Origin: CAVYEM01 sp963767635
GTDB lineage: Bacteria; Vulcanimicrobiota; Vulcanimicrobiia; Vulcanimicrobiales; Vulcanimicrobiaceae
DNA length: 64,000 nt
Assembly: GCA_963767635.1 (NCBI GenBank)
Contig: CAVYEM010000001.1
Span: 1,240,001 to 1,304,000, forward strand
Direction of reading: 5' to 3'
In this document: positions 19,874-28,581 of the stretch, piece by piece
How the letters are laid out: each line of letters opens with the position of its first letter
Numbering within the stretch: position 1 is the stretch's first letter
Notes under the pieces: generated by a model
Told to the model about the DNA's origin: nothing
Database searches by the model: none
The model's input: only the letters and a program-made list of their open reading frames with translations
Position numbers and translations under genes: made by a program

Positions 19874-21028
19874 GTGGCGCAGGCAACCGTGGCCGAAACC
19901 GACGTGCTGATCGTCGGTGCGGGACCCGTGGGCGTATTCCTTGCAAGTGAACTGATCCGCCGAGGTCATTCCTGAGCGCTGCTCGAACGTGCGGCCGGTC
20001 CTTCGACGCACTCCAAAGCGCTTGCCCTGATGCCGGCGACGCTCCAGCTGTTCGAGCGCGCCGGCATCGCGCAACCGTTCTTGCAGCACGCGCACCGGTT
20101 GCGGGGCGTTCGGTTCGTTACGCCGCACGGCGCCACGTACGTATCGTTCTCCGCGTTGAACACGCCCTACCCGTTCGTTTCGATTCTTCCGCAGTGCCGC
20201 ACCGAAGCGTTGCTGCGCGAGCGATTGAACCGGGTCGGCGGACGGATCCTCTACGGCTGTTCGCTGGAATCGATTGAGTTGCAATGCGGCGTGCGCGCGC
20301 GCGTTCTAACGCCCCGCGGCTACGAAACGATACGCGCCCGGTATGTGGCCGGCTGCGACGGCGTTCGGAGCACCGTGCGCGCGCAGGCGGGCATCGCGTT
20401 CCTAGGCCGCTCGTATCGAGAGTCGACGCTGCTGACGGAGGTCGCCGTCGAAACGGCCATTCCGCCGGACGAGGCGCGCATCCACATCGACCGCACCGGC
20501 GTGGTGACGCTGTTCCCGATGGGCAACGATCTTCGGCGCATCGCGATCGTCGCTCCGCACGAACCGCTGCCGCCGACGGTATCCCGAGCGTGGCTGCAAG
20601 CGCGGATCGAGCGCGCCGGCATGCTCCAGACGCGGGTCGGAGAGCCCGTGTGGAGCAGCGCGTTCAAAGTGCATCGGCGCGTCGCGCACCGCATGCACGC
20701 CGGCCCCGCGTTTTTGGTTGGCGACGCTGCGCACGCGCACAGTCCCGTGGGTGGACAAGGACTGCGGGCCGGCTTGTTCGATGCTTGGACGCTGGCGGAA
20801 GTGCTCGCGCCGGTGCTCGCGGGTGACGCCCCCGAAAGCGCGCTCGAGGCCTACGAGCGCCGGCGGCTTCCTGCAGCGCGCGCGGTGGTGCGGCGCACTG
20901 ATTTTCTTACGCAGGCGCTGGCCAATCCGCATCCGGTCATGCGCGTCGGCCGTGAATTGGTCGCACCCTACGTCGTTCGCATTCCCGCACTCCGCAATCG
21001 CGTCGTGCGCACGCTGCTTACGGCTTGA
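19874..21028 (+). CDS. FAD-dependent aromatic-hydroxylase-type monooxygenase, in-frame TGA at codon 34
   Basis: 384 codons from GTG 19874. The N-terminus AETDVLIVGAGPVGVFLASE is the FAD dinucleotide fold. The reading then meets TGA at 19973-19975 inside RRGHS-stop-ALLERAAG and continues, well conserved, with GCDGVRSTVRAQAGI (DG motif) and FLVGDAAHAHSPVGGQGLRAG (the GD motif binding the FAD ribityl chain). Family members hydroxylate phenolic or related compounds with NAD(P)H. If the start were the ATG at 20030 the FAD-binding loop would be lost, so the true gene must include the upstream part. The stop is a point mutation or sequencing error. The 3' end overlaps pckA by 11 bp. Confidence 0.8.
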
Positions 21029-22637
21029 TTGCCGCCGCGCGAACGCCCGGTGCTGCGTGCGCGGCGAATTTTTCAAAATTTTCCGCGAACAGCGCGGCGA
21101 GCTTGCGCGCTTGCGCATCGTACGCGCAAGCGTCACTCCACACGTTGCGCGGATCGAGCACTTCGCCGGGGACGCCGGGAACCTGCAGCGGTATCGACAA
21201 TCCAAAGAACGGTTCCGTTTTGAACTGCGCGTTCGCCAGCCGGCCCTCGATGGCGGCGTTCACCATCGCGCGCGTGTGCGCGATGGCCATGCGTTTGCCC
21301 GTGCCGTACGCGCCGCCGCTCCAGCCCGTGTTGACGAGCCAACATTCCACGTTATGCTGATCGATGCGCTTGCCGAGCAGTTTGGAATAGACGGTGGGGT
21401 GATGAACCATGAAGGGCGCGCCGAAGCAGGTCGAAAACGTCGCCTGCGGTTCGGTGACGCCGCGCTCCGTTCCGGCGACTTTGGCGGTGTAGCCCGACAA
21501 GAAATGATACATCGCCTGCTCTTTGCTCAGCTTGGCAATCGGCGGGAGCACGCCGAACGCATCGGCGGTCAGCATGACGATCGTTTTGGCATGTCCGCCT
21601 TTGCTGCCCGGCACGATGTTCGGAATGAAATCGATGGGATACGCGGCGCGCGTGTTTTCGGTTTTCGCATCGCTTTCCAGGTCGAGCGCTCTGGAATCTG
21701 CATCGTACACGACGTTTTCCAGCACGGCGCCGAAACGATGCGAAGCGGACCAGATCTCCGGTTCAGCCTTTTGCGATAGGCGGATCACTTTGGCATAGCA
21801 GCCGCCCTCGAAGTTGAAGATGCCGTCGGCGGACCACCCGTGTTCGTCGTCTCCGATGAGCGGACGATTTGCATCGGCCGAGAGCGTCGTTTTGCCCGTG
21901 CCCGAAAGACCGAAAAAAATCGCAACGTCGTGGGTGGGCCCCATGTTGGCAGAACAGTGCATGGGCAGCGTATCGCGCAGCGGCAGCAAGTAGTTCATCA
22001 GCGTGAATACGGACTTCTTGATCTCGCCCGCGTATCTGGTGCCGCCGATGAGGATCATGCGCCGCTCGAAGTTCACTAAGACGAAGGTTGACGAGTTCGT
22101 GCCGTCGCGTTGCGGTTCGGCTTCGAAGAGCGCGGCATCAACGACGGTGAACTCAGGCGTAAAGCCGGTTTGGGCACCGGCAGGCGGAACGATAAACAGA
22201 TCGCTGGCAAACAAACTGTGCCAGGCAAACTCCGTTACGATGCGCAGCGGCAAACGGTAGCGTTCGTCGGCTCCCACGTAGCAATCGAACGAATAGACGT
22301 CGCGTTCGCTCAGATACGCGCTCACCCGCTCCCACAGCGCCTCAAAAACGTTCGCATCGATGGATCGATTGGTCTCGCCCCAATCGATGTGAGACTCGCT
22401 GGGAGGTTCCTTGACGAAGAACTTGTCCTTGGGCGAGCGGCCGGTATGCGGGCGGGTGTCGACGATCAGCTGGCCGTCCATGCCGAGCACGCCTTCGCCC
22501 CGACGCAGCGCGTGCTCGACGAGCTCTGCGGTCGAGAGGTTTTCATAAAGCCGCGCCGCTTTGATCTTCTCGGGTACGGTAAGGATCGCTGCACTCCCCT
22601 TCGAGTAAAATCCCCTTTTTAGGTAAAAGCGGGGCAT
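21018..22637 (-). CDS. pckA: phosphoenolpyruvate carboxykinase (ATP)
   Basis: 539 residues from the ATG at 22637, where GAGG lies 6 bp upstream; the frame is open further but without family similarity. Converts oxaloacetate and ATP to PEP, CO2 and ADP, the entry to gluconeogenesis. Visible landmarks are the substrate-binding TGRSPKDKFFV, the active-site Lys region GGTRYAGEIKKSVFT, the P-loop GLSGTGKTT near residue 245 and the metal-binding LIGDDEHGWS. Length fits the ATP-dependent family. It is divergent from the P1 peptidase gene with only 54 bp between. Confidence 0.95.
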   Translation of the reverse strand: MPRFYLKRGFYSKGSAAILTVPEKIKAARLYENLSTAELVEHALRRGEGVLGMDGQLIVDTRPHTGRSPKDKFFVKEPPSESHIDWGETNRSIDANVFEALWERVSAYLSERDVYSFDCYVGADERYRLPLRIVTEFAWHSLFASDLFIVPPAGAQTGFTPEFTVVDAALFEAEPQRDGTNSSTFVLVNFERRMILIGGTRYAGEIKKSVFTLMNYLLPLRDTLPMHCSANMGPTHDVAIFFGLSGTGKTTLSADANRPLIGDDEHGWSADGIFNFEGGCYAKVIRLSQKAEPEIWSASHRFGAVLENVVYDADSRALDLESDAKTENTRAAYPIDFIPNIVPGSKGGHAKTIVMLTADAFGVLPPIAKLSKEQAMYHFLSGYTAKVAGTERGVTEPQATFSTCFGAPFMVHHPTVYSKLLGKRIDQHNVECWLVNTGWSGGAYGTGKRMAIAHTRAMVNAAIEGRLANAQFKTEPFFGLSIPLQVPGVPGEVLDPRNVWSDACAYDAQARKLAALFAENFEKFAAHAAPGVRAAAIKP

Positions 22638-22691
22638 TGTCATCCTCGGCCGACGAAGGGCTGCCCCGGCGCAGGTCCAATCTGGTGGCCG

Positions 22692-23843
22692 ATGAGACGC
22701 GCCGTTCTGGCTTTGTGGTGCACGTTGCTGTTGGCCGCCTGTGCGCGAGGCATGGCCGCGATTCCGTTTCACTTCGGCTTTTTTTCGCCCGGGCCGCTGA
22801 ACGGAATTACGGACGTGCCCGGCGTTTTAGTGGCGAACCTGACCAAGATCGAAGGCCAATCCATCCGGACCGGCGCCACCGCCATCCTGCCCAACCGCGA
22901 TCCGTGGGATCGTAAGTCCGCCGCGGCGGCGTTCGCGTTCAACGGCAACGGCGAGATGACCGGCGTGCAGTGGATCAACGAATCGGGCTACTTGGAAGAA
23001 CCGATCGTGCTCACCGACACGCTCGACGTGGGGCGTGCCGACGACGGCGTGATAAGTTGGCAAATTGCGCATCATCCCGCGATGGGCCGCAGGGACGACG
23101 TTCCGCTTCCGGTGGTTGCAGAATGCGACGATCAGCTGCTCAACGACATTCAGGCGCGAGTCGTTTCCGCGAGCGACGTGATGCGACTTCTGGACTCCGC
23201 GCGCGCGGGGCAATTCGAGCGCGGCAGCGTTGGCGCGGGCACCGGCATGAAGGCGTTCGGGTTCAAAGCCGGCATCGGCTCCGCGTCGCGAGTGCTGCCT
23301 AAAGAGCTCGGCGGGTACACCGTCGGTGTGCTGGTCAACGACAACACCGGATCGACACGCGAACAATTGACGATCGATGGCGTGCCGGTGGGCGAGCGAT
23401 TGCGCAATCAATACCGCATGCATTTTCCGGCGCGCGTCGCGATCGGTGGGCGCATGGCCTCGGGCAGCATTATCATCGTGGTTGCGACCGATGCGCCGCT
23501 CGATTCGCGGCAATTGCGCGCGGTGAGCTTGCGCGCCGCCTTAGGGATGGCGCGAACCGGCCTAACCAGCGACGTCGGCAGCGGCGATCTGTTTCTGGCA
23601 TTCAGCACGGGCTACGTCTTCGAGCGGACGGGTAATTTTCGCATCCGGCCGCCGCAGAACGCGTTCCTAGAGAGTGACGATACGCTCGATGCGATCTATC
23701 GCGCAACGGCCGAAGCGACGCAAGCGGCGATCTACGATGCGCTTTTCAACGCGAAGACGATGACCGGGCAAGGCGGCGTAACGGTGTACGGTCTTCCGGT
23801 GCCGCAGGTGCTGCAGATGCTGCACACGTCCGGCATTCGCTGA
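22692..23843 (+). CDS. P1-family (DmpA-like) aminopeptidase, putative lipoprotein
   Basis: 383 residues. The N-terminus has a lipobox-like LLLAACARG, suggesting export and lipid anchoring. The body is the Ntn-fold DmpA/L-aminopeptidase family: FGPLNGITDVPGV-type start, GSVGAGTGMKAFGFKAGIGSA, VGVLVNDN. The autocleavage site is MASGSIIIVV, with Gly-Ser near residue 257, where the Ser becomes the N-terminal nucleophile of the beta chain. Members release N-terminal residues from peptides, some accepting D-residues or beta-peptides. It overlaps the next gene by one base (TGATG), so the two are coupled. Confidence 0.87.
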   Translation: MRRAVLALWCTLLLAACARGMAAIPFHFGFFSPGPLNGITDVPGVLVANLTKIEGQSIRTGATAILPNRDPWDRKSAAAAFAFNGNGEMTGVQWINESGYLEEPIVLTDTLDVGRADDGVISWQIAHHPAMGRRDDVPLPVVAECDDQLLNDIQARVVSASDVMRLLDSARAGQFERGSVGAGTGMKAFGFKAGIGSASRVLPKELGGYTVGVLVNDNTGSTREQLTIDGVPVGERLRNQYRMHFPARVAIGGRMASGSIIIVVATDAPLDSRQLRAVSLRAALGMARTGLTSDVGSGDLFLAFSTGYVFERTGNFRIRPPQNAFLESDDTLDAIYRATAEATQAAIYDALFNAKTMTGQGGVTVYGLPVPQVLQMLHTSGIR

Positions 23844-24721
23844 TGGAACTTGAGTATCGCGTCGTCGACGTGTTCACGCAGGTGGCGCTCGAGGGCAACG
23901 CCCTGGCAGTTTTCCCCAATGCGCCCGAGGTGGACGATCGCACGATGCAGCGCATCGCGCGCGAACTCAATCTCTCGGAAACGACGTTCGTGTCGCCGGC
24001 GCACCGCGAGGACTGCGTTGCGAGCGTTCGCATTTTTACGCCGGCGGCGGAGATGCCCTTTGCGGGGCATCCGACGATCGGTACGGCCTTCGTGCTGCGA
24101 GCGTGCGGCATGATCGATCCGCGCCGCGGGACTTTTGCGCTCGAAGAACACGTCGGGCCGGTTCAGGTGCGCGTGGACGAGGGAGACGATCCGATGATTT
24201 GGCTGCGAACGCCGGCTATTTCGCGCGACCACACCGTGGAACGCGCTCCGGCCGCGGCAGCGATAAACCTGGACGCATCGGATCTCTTGCCGGACGTCCC
24301 ATGCGAGATCTGGAGCGCAGGCAATCCGAATTTGTATATTGCCGTGCGCGATAAGGCCGCCGTCGATCGTGCGTGGGTCGATCTTTCCGGACAGCGTGCG
24401 TTGCTGGGACGGGAACCTGCTCCTACGTGCCTCTTCATCTTCGCGCCGACCCCGGACGGCGCGTATTCGCGCATGTTCTCGCCCGAGATCGGCGTGACCG
24501 AGGATCCCGCGACGGGGAGCGCGACCGGTCCGCTGGCCGCGTTCATGATGGAGCACGGGCTCGCGTCCGCAACGGACGGGACGCGTCTGGTCAGCGAGCA
24601 AGGCACGAAGATGGGCAGGCGCAGTCTGCTGCACGTGCTGATACGCGGTGAGAAGGGCAGCGACGGGATTGAGGTCGGCGGTCACGTGCGCCCGCTCGTA
24701 AACGCGACGATGCGTTTTTGA
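23843..24721 (+). CDS. PhzF-family isomerase-like protein
   Basis: 292 residues, normal length. The start LEYRVVDVFTQVALEGNALAV-type region, the catalytic-Glu segment LNLSETTFV (Glu near residue 45), PFAGHPTIGTAFVL and the second-half PATGSATGPLAAFM are all PhzF hallmarks. Phenazine-pathway PhzF isomerises DHHA, but most members outside phenazine clusters have unknown substrates, and no phenazine genes are near. Its ATG shares a base with the stop of the peptidase gene upstream. Confidence 0.88.
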   Translation: MELEYRVVDVFTQVALEGNALAVFPNAPEVDDRTMQRIARELNLSETTFVSPAHREDCVASVRIFTPAAEMPFAGHPTIGTAFVLRACGMIDPRRGTFALEEHVGPVQVRVDEGDDPMIWLRTPAISRDHTVERAPAAAAINLDASDLLPDVPCEIWSAGNPNLYIAVRDKAAVDRAWVDLSGQRALLGREPAPTCLFIFAPTPDGAYSRMFSPEIGVTEDPATGSATGPLAAFMMEHGLASATDGTRLVSEQGTKMGRRSLLHVLIRGEKGSDGIEVGGHVRPLVNATMRF

Positions 24722-24727
24722 ACGAGT

Positions 24728-26361
24728 TTAGCGGGTGAATGCCAGCGATGCGACGCGCAGCGCGCTTAGGGGCGTACGGTCGGCTTCAAAGCCGCACAAA
24801 GCGCGCCCGATCCGCGCTTGGCCGGCGTTGGTTACGAACCATGGCGGCTTTGGAAGCAGCGTGAGTTCACCGGCGAACAGGCTGCGCGGGAAGGACGAAA
24901 ACGGCGCGCGTACGACGCTCTTCTCGGTGCGCTCGAGTAGATAGGCGTTGTGAACGACGCCCTGTCCGCTGCCGATGTCCTCGCGAGTGTGTCCCGGATG
25001 CGCGCCCCACGGCGTTTCCGTCAGAAAATATCCGAGCCCCGTCCGGGCGTTCACGCCGATGCAGCCGTAGCGCAGCGCGGCGATGCTGTGGTCGATGAGC
25101 TTTCGGCGCAGGCGCAGCGTGCTCGGGTGCACGATGATGTTCGCGCCGAGCGTTCCGTACAGGCAGTCGTTGGCGAACCGCACCGCCGCGCTGACGTATT
25201 CCTGCGTGGAACCCGGCACTCCACGCACGCCAGCACTCCGCAAAAGGCCTCCGACGTAAAGGCAGTGGACGTCGGTACATTGGGATCGATGTGCACGAGC
25301 GCCGGCGTGGATGAAGACGCAGCGCCCATCAGACTCGCACGGCGATCCGCCGCGCCGGGATAGTATTCGCAGCGGGCGCCCATCGATGCGAACACCGCTG
25401 TAACGGCCTCCTGCAGTTCGCGCGAGCGACGCCATTCGCGCGGCAAGATCAGCACCTGCGCCGCAATGCAGTTGAAGCCGGCATTGTGCATTTTTTGCGA
25501 AGCGATATGTTCGGCTTGAAACTGCACGTCGCGATCGCTCCAGGGTCCCGGAATGACGATCGTCGGCGTTACGTTGCCCAGTTCGCTCGTGATGGATTTG
25601 TTCGCTCCGCAGCCGAACGCAATGGCATCGTGCGTTTGCCGGCTGCCGGTCACGTGGATTTCCTCGACGGCATCCTGGCCGCACAAGTATGCGCCCGCGC
25701 CGGCGCCTCCGTACGCGAAACGCAGATAATCCGCATCGACGAAGGGCGCGAAGACCTGCTCGAAGATTGGGCCGAGATAATCGTTGACCGGATTCATTTT
25801 CAGCATGCAGACCGCGCCTTCGGCCAGCATTTTGTAAAGCACGTCGAGCGGCGCGATGCTCGAGATATTGCCGGCTCCCAGAACCAGCACGACGCGGCCT
25901 TCCGGCGCGCGCTGCCGGTAAAAGCCTGCGGCATCGGCGCGAACCTGCGCGGGCGTCACGCCCGCCTGCATCCACACCCGCGCGCTAATGCCGTTCAAGA
26001 GCAGCCTGTCGTAGGCGTCGTGCGGAAAAACGTCCAGTACCGTGCGCCCCGGGAGCGCGCGCGTTCGCGGGAGGCTCGGCGTCCCGCTGATGTAAATCGC
26101 GGATAGGGTCCGCCGATACCGTTCGAGGGCATAGAGAACCGCCCACGGCCCCGACATCCATTCCTCGCCGACCAGGGGCGAAGATGCCGCCAAACCCTTT
26201 GCGCCGGCGGCGGCCGCTACCCACTGCGAGGCAGCAGCTTGCACGTTCTCCCGCACGCGGACCAGCAGCGCAATTTTGCGATCTGCCGGCAAACGTGCCC
26301 AGCGCGTCTTGGACGCCACGAGGGCTTGGAGGCCGGCGGTCAACTGCGTCGCGCTATGCAT
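24728..26361 (-). CDS. aldehyde-dehydrogenase-superfamily protein, one frameshift
   Basis: About 544 residues in two frames joined near 25218. The N-terminal part runs MHSATQLTAGLQALV to ACVECR; the second frame continues VPGSTQEYVSAAVRFANDCL and ends ALRVASLAFTR. VVLVLGAGNISSIAP is the cofactor-binding region, EEIHVTGSRQTHDAI the middle, TSELGNVTPTIV the Glu/Gly region, and NAGFNCIAAQVLI holds the likely catalytic Cys near residue 297. The fold is clearly ALDH but the sequence is not one of the common catabolic enzymes, and I cannot name the substrate. Relative to a full-length reading one base is missing. Confidence 0.7.
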
Positions 26362-26432
26362 CGGTTACCGTGCGCGGGTGTAGGCCAATGATGCTGCGGG
26401 TATACTCCATTTCTCTATACGGAGGCAAGATA

Positions 26433-26654
26433 TTGAGTCGTTTTACTGCCGAGCTGACCGTCACGCTGGTGGACGGCGGCACCGTCACCGAATGCTTCAA
26501 TCAGGTGGAAATGGCCCACTTCATGCGCGAGAGCATGATGGAATCGCTCAGGAAGGGCGAATCCCTGATCGTCTTCGACGGTGAGCGCGTCGAGATTCCG
26601 GCCCAGCGCGTCGCCTCCGTTCAGGTCTTGGTTCAGAACCCCGTCGCCGTGTAA
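26433..26654 (+). CDS. small protein of unknown function
   Basis: 73 residues from TTG 26433, chosen because GGAGG lies 8 bp upstream; an ATG at 26391 is possible but has no ribosome site. Sequence: MSRFTAELTVTLVDGGTVTE onward, with an acidic/Met-rich helix (QVEMAHFMRESMMESLRKGE) and a beta-rich end (SLIVFDGERVEIPAQRVASV). It looks like a compact alpha/beta protein. I recognise no family. It is convergent with the sdhE-like gene, ending 3 bp from it. Confidence 0.6.
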   Translation: MSRFTAELTVTLVDGGTVTECFNQVEMAHFMRESMMESLRKGESLIVFDGERVEIPAQRVASVQVLVQNPVAV

Positions 26655-26657
26655 CGC

Positions 26658-27608
26658 CTAGGCGATGAGATCGCGCTCGACCATGATGCCGCGTGGATCG
26701 ATGAGATGCTTGTTCAAGCCCAGCTTTTCCGCGGGGACCCCGAGCGCATACGCCACCAGCTGCGGAAGATGAAAGATCGGAAGATCGGTGCGTCCCCAGC
26801 GCGAGGCCGCGTCCTGCTGATAGCCGTCCAGCGCCAGGTGGCATAACGGGCAGGGAGTGATGACGGCTTCCGCGCCCTTGTCCTTGGCCATGCGCATGTT
26901 CTGTCCGACCATGGAAGCCGCGACGCCGTCCTTTTCGAGCTGGATGTGAAAGCCGCAGCAGCGCGTCTTCCCGGCATAATCGACGGCTTCACCGCCCAAA
27001 GCCACGACCAGATCTTCCAGCGAGTGCGGATTGCGCGCCGACTCCCAGCCGTTGACGCTCTCGGGCCGGATGATGTGGCAGCCGTAAAACGGCGCGACGC
27101 GCAGTCCGCCCAGCGGACGAACGACCATTTTGCTCAGGTTGTCCAATCCTAGATCGTCGATGAGCATCCAGAGCAGATGCCGCACCATGACGCCGCCGTT
27201 GTATTTGGCGCCGAACTTGCCAAGTATCGCATTGGCGTGCGTCATGCGCTCTTCGCTGTCGAGCAGCTCTTTGTTCGCCGCGCGCATGTGGCCGGTGCAG
27301 GTGGAGCAAATCGTGATGACGTCGTCCAGGCCGAGCGCCTCCGCTTGCGCGTACGTCCGAGCGTTTAGCACGCGGGCGATGTCGCGATTCGTGTCGTTGA
27401 CCACCGAGGCGCCGCAGCACGAGGCGGCGGTGAGTTCGATCAGCTCGATGCCGAGTTTGTCGGCCAGCAGCATCGTGGAATTGAACAGCTCCTTGCACGA
27501 TTCTTTGGCGACGCAGCCGGGAAAGAAGCCGTACCGCTTGGTTTGCGCGCTTCTGGTGCGCTTGTGCGAATCTGATGGTTTCTCTTCGGGAAGCAGTGTG
27601 GTGCTCAT
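26658..27608 (-). CDS. SdhE-type CCG-domain subunit of a succinate:quinone oxidoreductase (HdrB-like)
   Basis: 316 residues with two CCG domains: FFPGCVAKESCKELF...SCCGASVVND in the first half and APFYGCHIIRPES...TRCCGFHIQLE in the second. This architecture is shared by HdrB, the E subunit of non-classical succinate dehydrogenases and methylmenaquinol fumarate reductase. The cysteine clusters bind Fe-S centres that pass electrons at the membrane surface in place of cytochrome b anchors. Its ATG overlaps the stop of sdhB by one base, so it is the third gene of an sdhA-sdhB-sdhE operon. No hydrophobic anchor gene is adjacent, which fits this type. Confidence 0.85.
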   Translation of the reverse strand: MSTTLLPEEKPSDSHKRTRSAQTKRYGFFPGCVAKESCKELFNSTMLLADKLGIELIELTAASCCGASVVNDTNRDIARVLNARTYAQAEALGLDDVITICSTCTGHMRAANKELLDSEERMTHANAILGKFGAKYNGGVMVRHLLWMLIDDLGLDNLSKMVVRPLGGLRVAPFYGCHIIRPESVNGWESARNPHSLEDLVVALGGEAVDYAGKTRCCGFHIQLEKDGVAASMVGQNMRMAKDKGAEAVITPCPLCHLALDGYQQDAASRWGRTDLPIFHLPQLVAYALGVPAEKLGLNKHLIDPRGIMVERDLIA

Positions 27609-28567
27609 CAGCTGACTGGAACCTCCAGGGATTCAAAAATCGTGCGGACTTCGTCGACTTTGGGAATCGGTTTGATGAACGGCGGCGGCATCTTACCTTT
27701 CGCCGCCATGCGCAAGCCCAGCGGCGCCGTTTTGAGCAGTCCGCGAATGTTGAACCGGCCGATCGTGCCTATAATGAGTTCGGTTTCGGCCAGCATGCCG
27801 GTCTGCTTGACCGTTTTGTTGACGGTCAGCGCGTGGCGCGGACCGCGCTCGTTCATCATCACCCGATCCGCAATCGTGGCGCGCTTGACGTCGACGATGC
27901 GCCAATGCGGATCGACGTGTTTGGGACAGTACGAGCACGCGTAGCAGTGCGCGCAAAGCCAAAGATAATCTTCGTTGATCTGGGCAAGACGCTCGGGCCG
28001 TTTGGAATCGCGCACGTCTTCGATGAAGCGGTACGCGTACGCGATGGCCGCCGGTCCCGCAAATGCCGGATCGACGCTTACCACGGGGCAAAGCGCGTAA
28101 CACGTCGCGCACATCACGCAGTTGGCGACGTCCACGAGCTTTTTCATGTCCTCAGGACTGACGCGGCGTTCGCGCTCGTGTTCCTCGTCGCGATCGGCAG
28201 GCTGAAGGTAAGGCTTGAGGCGCGTGTACTTGTCCCAGAAGGGATCCATGTGCACGACCAGATCCCGCATGGGCTGAAAGTTCGGCATGGGATCGATCGA
28301 GATCGCGCCGTCTGCGTTCATGACTGTATTGCACGGCGTCTTGCACGCCAAACCCGTAACGCCGTTGATGTTCATCGAGCAAGACCCGCAGATGGCCGAC
28401 CGGCACGAGCGGCGAAAACTGATCGACCCGTCGACCTCGGCCTTCGCGGTCTCGAGCGCGTCCAGCACCGTCGTCGTCTCCGGGATGTCCACCGTTACGA
28501 CGTCGCGGTGCGGCACCGCGTCGACCGCCTCGTCGAAGCGGAAGATGTCGAGCTTAATCTGCGCCAT
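27608..28567 (-). CDS. sdhB: succinate dehydrogenase iron-sulfur subunit
   Basis: 319 residues from the ATG at 28567 (MAQIKLDIFRFDEAVD), preceded by AGGATGGG. The [2Fe-2S] domain has CRSAICGSC near residue 65 and a following Cys; the C-terminal ferredoxin domain has CVMCATCYALCP and CAHCYACSYCPK for the 4Fe-4S and third cluster. It carries a tail of about 70 residues beyond the last cluster, longer than in E. coli SdhB, as in SdhE-type complexes. As sequenced, the frame runs on from sdhA, but that is caused by a frameshift at the sdhA end. It transfers electrons from the flavoprotein to the CCG subunit. Confidence 0.9.
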   Translation of the reverse strand: MAQIKLDIFRFDEAVDAVPHRDVVTVDIPETTTVLDALETAKAEVDGSISFRRSCRSAICGSCSMNINGVTGLACKTPCNTVMNADGAISIDPMPNFQPMRDLVVHMDPFWDKYTRLKPYLQPADRDEEHERERRVSPEDMKKLVDVANCVMCATCYALCPVVSVDPAFAGPAAIAYAYRFIEDVRDSKRPERLAQINEDYLWLCAHCYACSYCPKHVDPHWRIVDVKRATIADRVMMNERGPRHALTVNKTVKQTGMLAETELIIGTIGRFNIRGLLKTAPLGLRMAAKGKMPPPFIKPIPKVDEVRTIFESLEVPVS

Positions 28568-28581
28568 GGCGGCGTCCCATC

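Noticed and set aside
19973..19975. Selenocysteine at the in-frame TGA of the monooxygenase
   Set aside because: The position is in a structural beta-strand of the FAD fold, not catalytic, and the following bases show no convincing SECIS hairpin.
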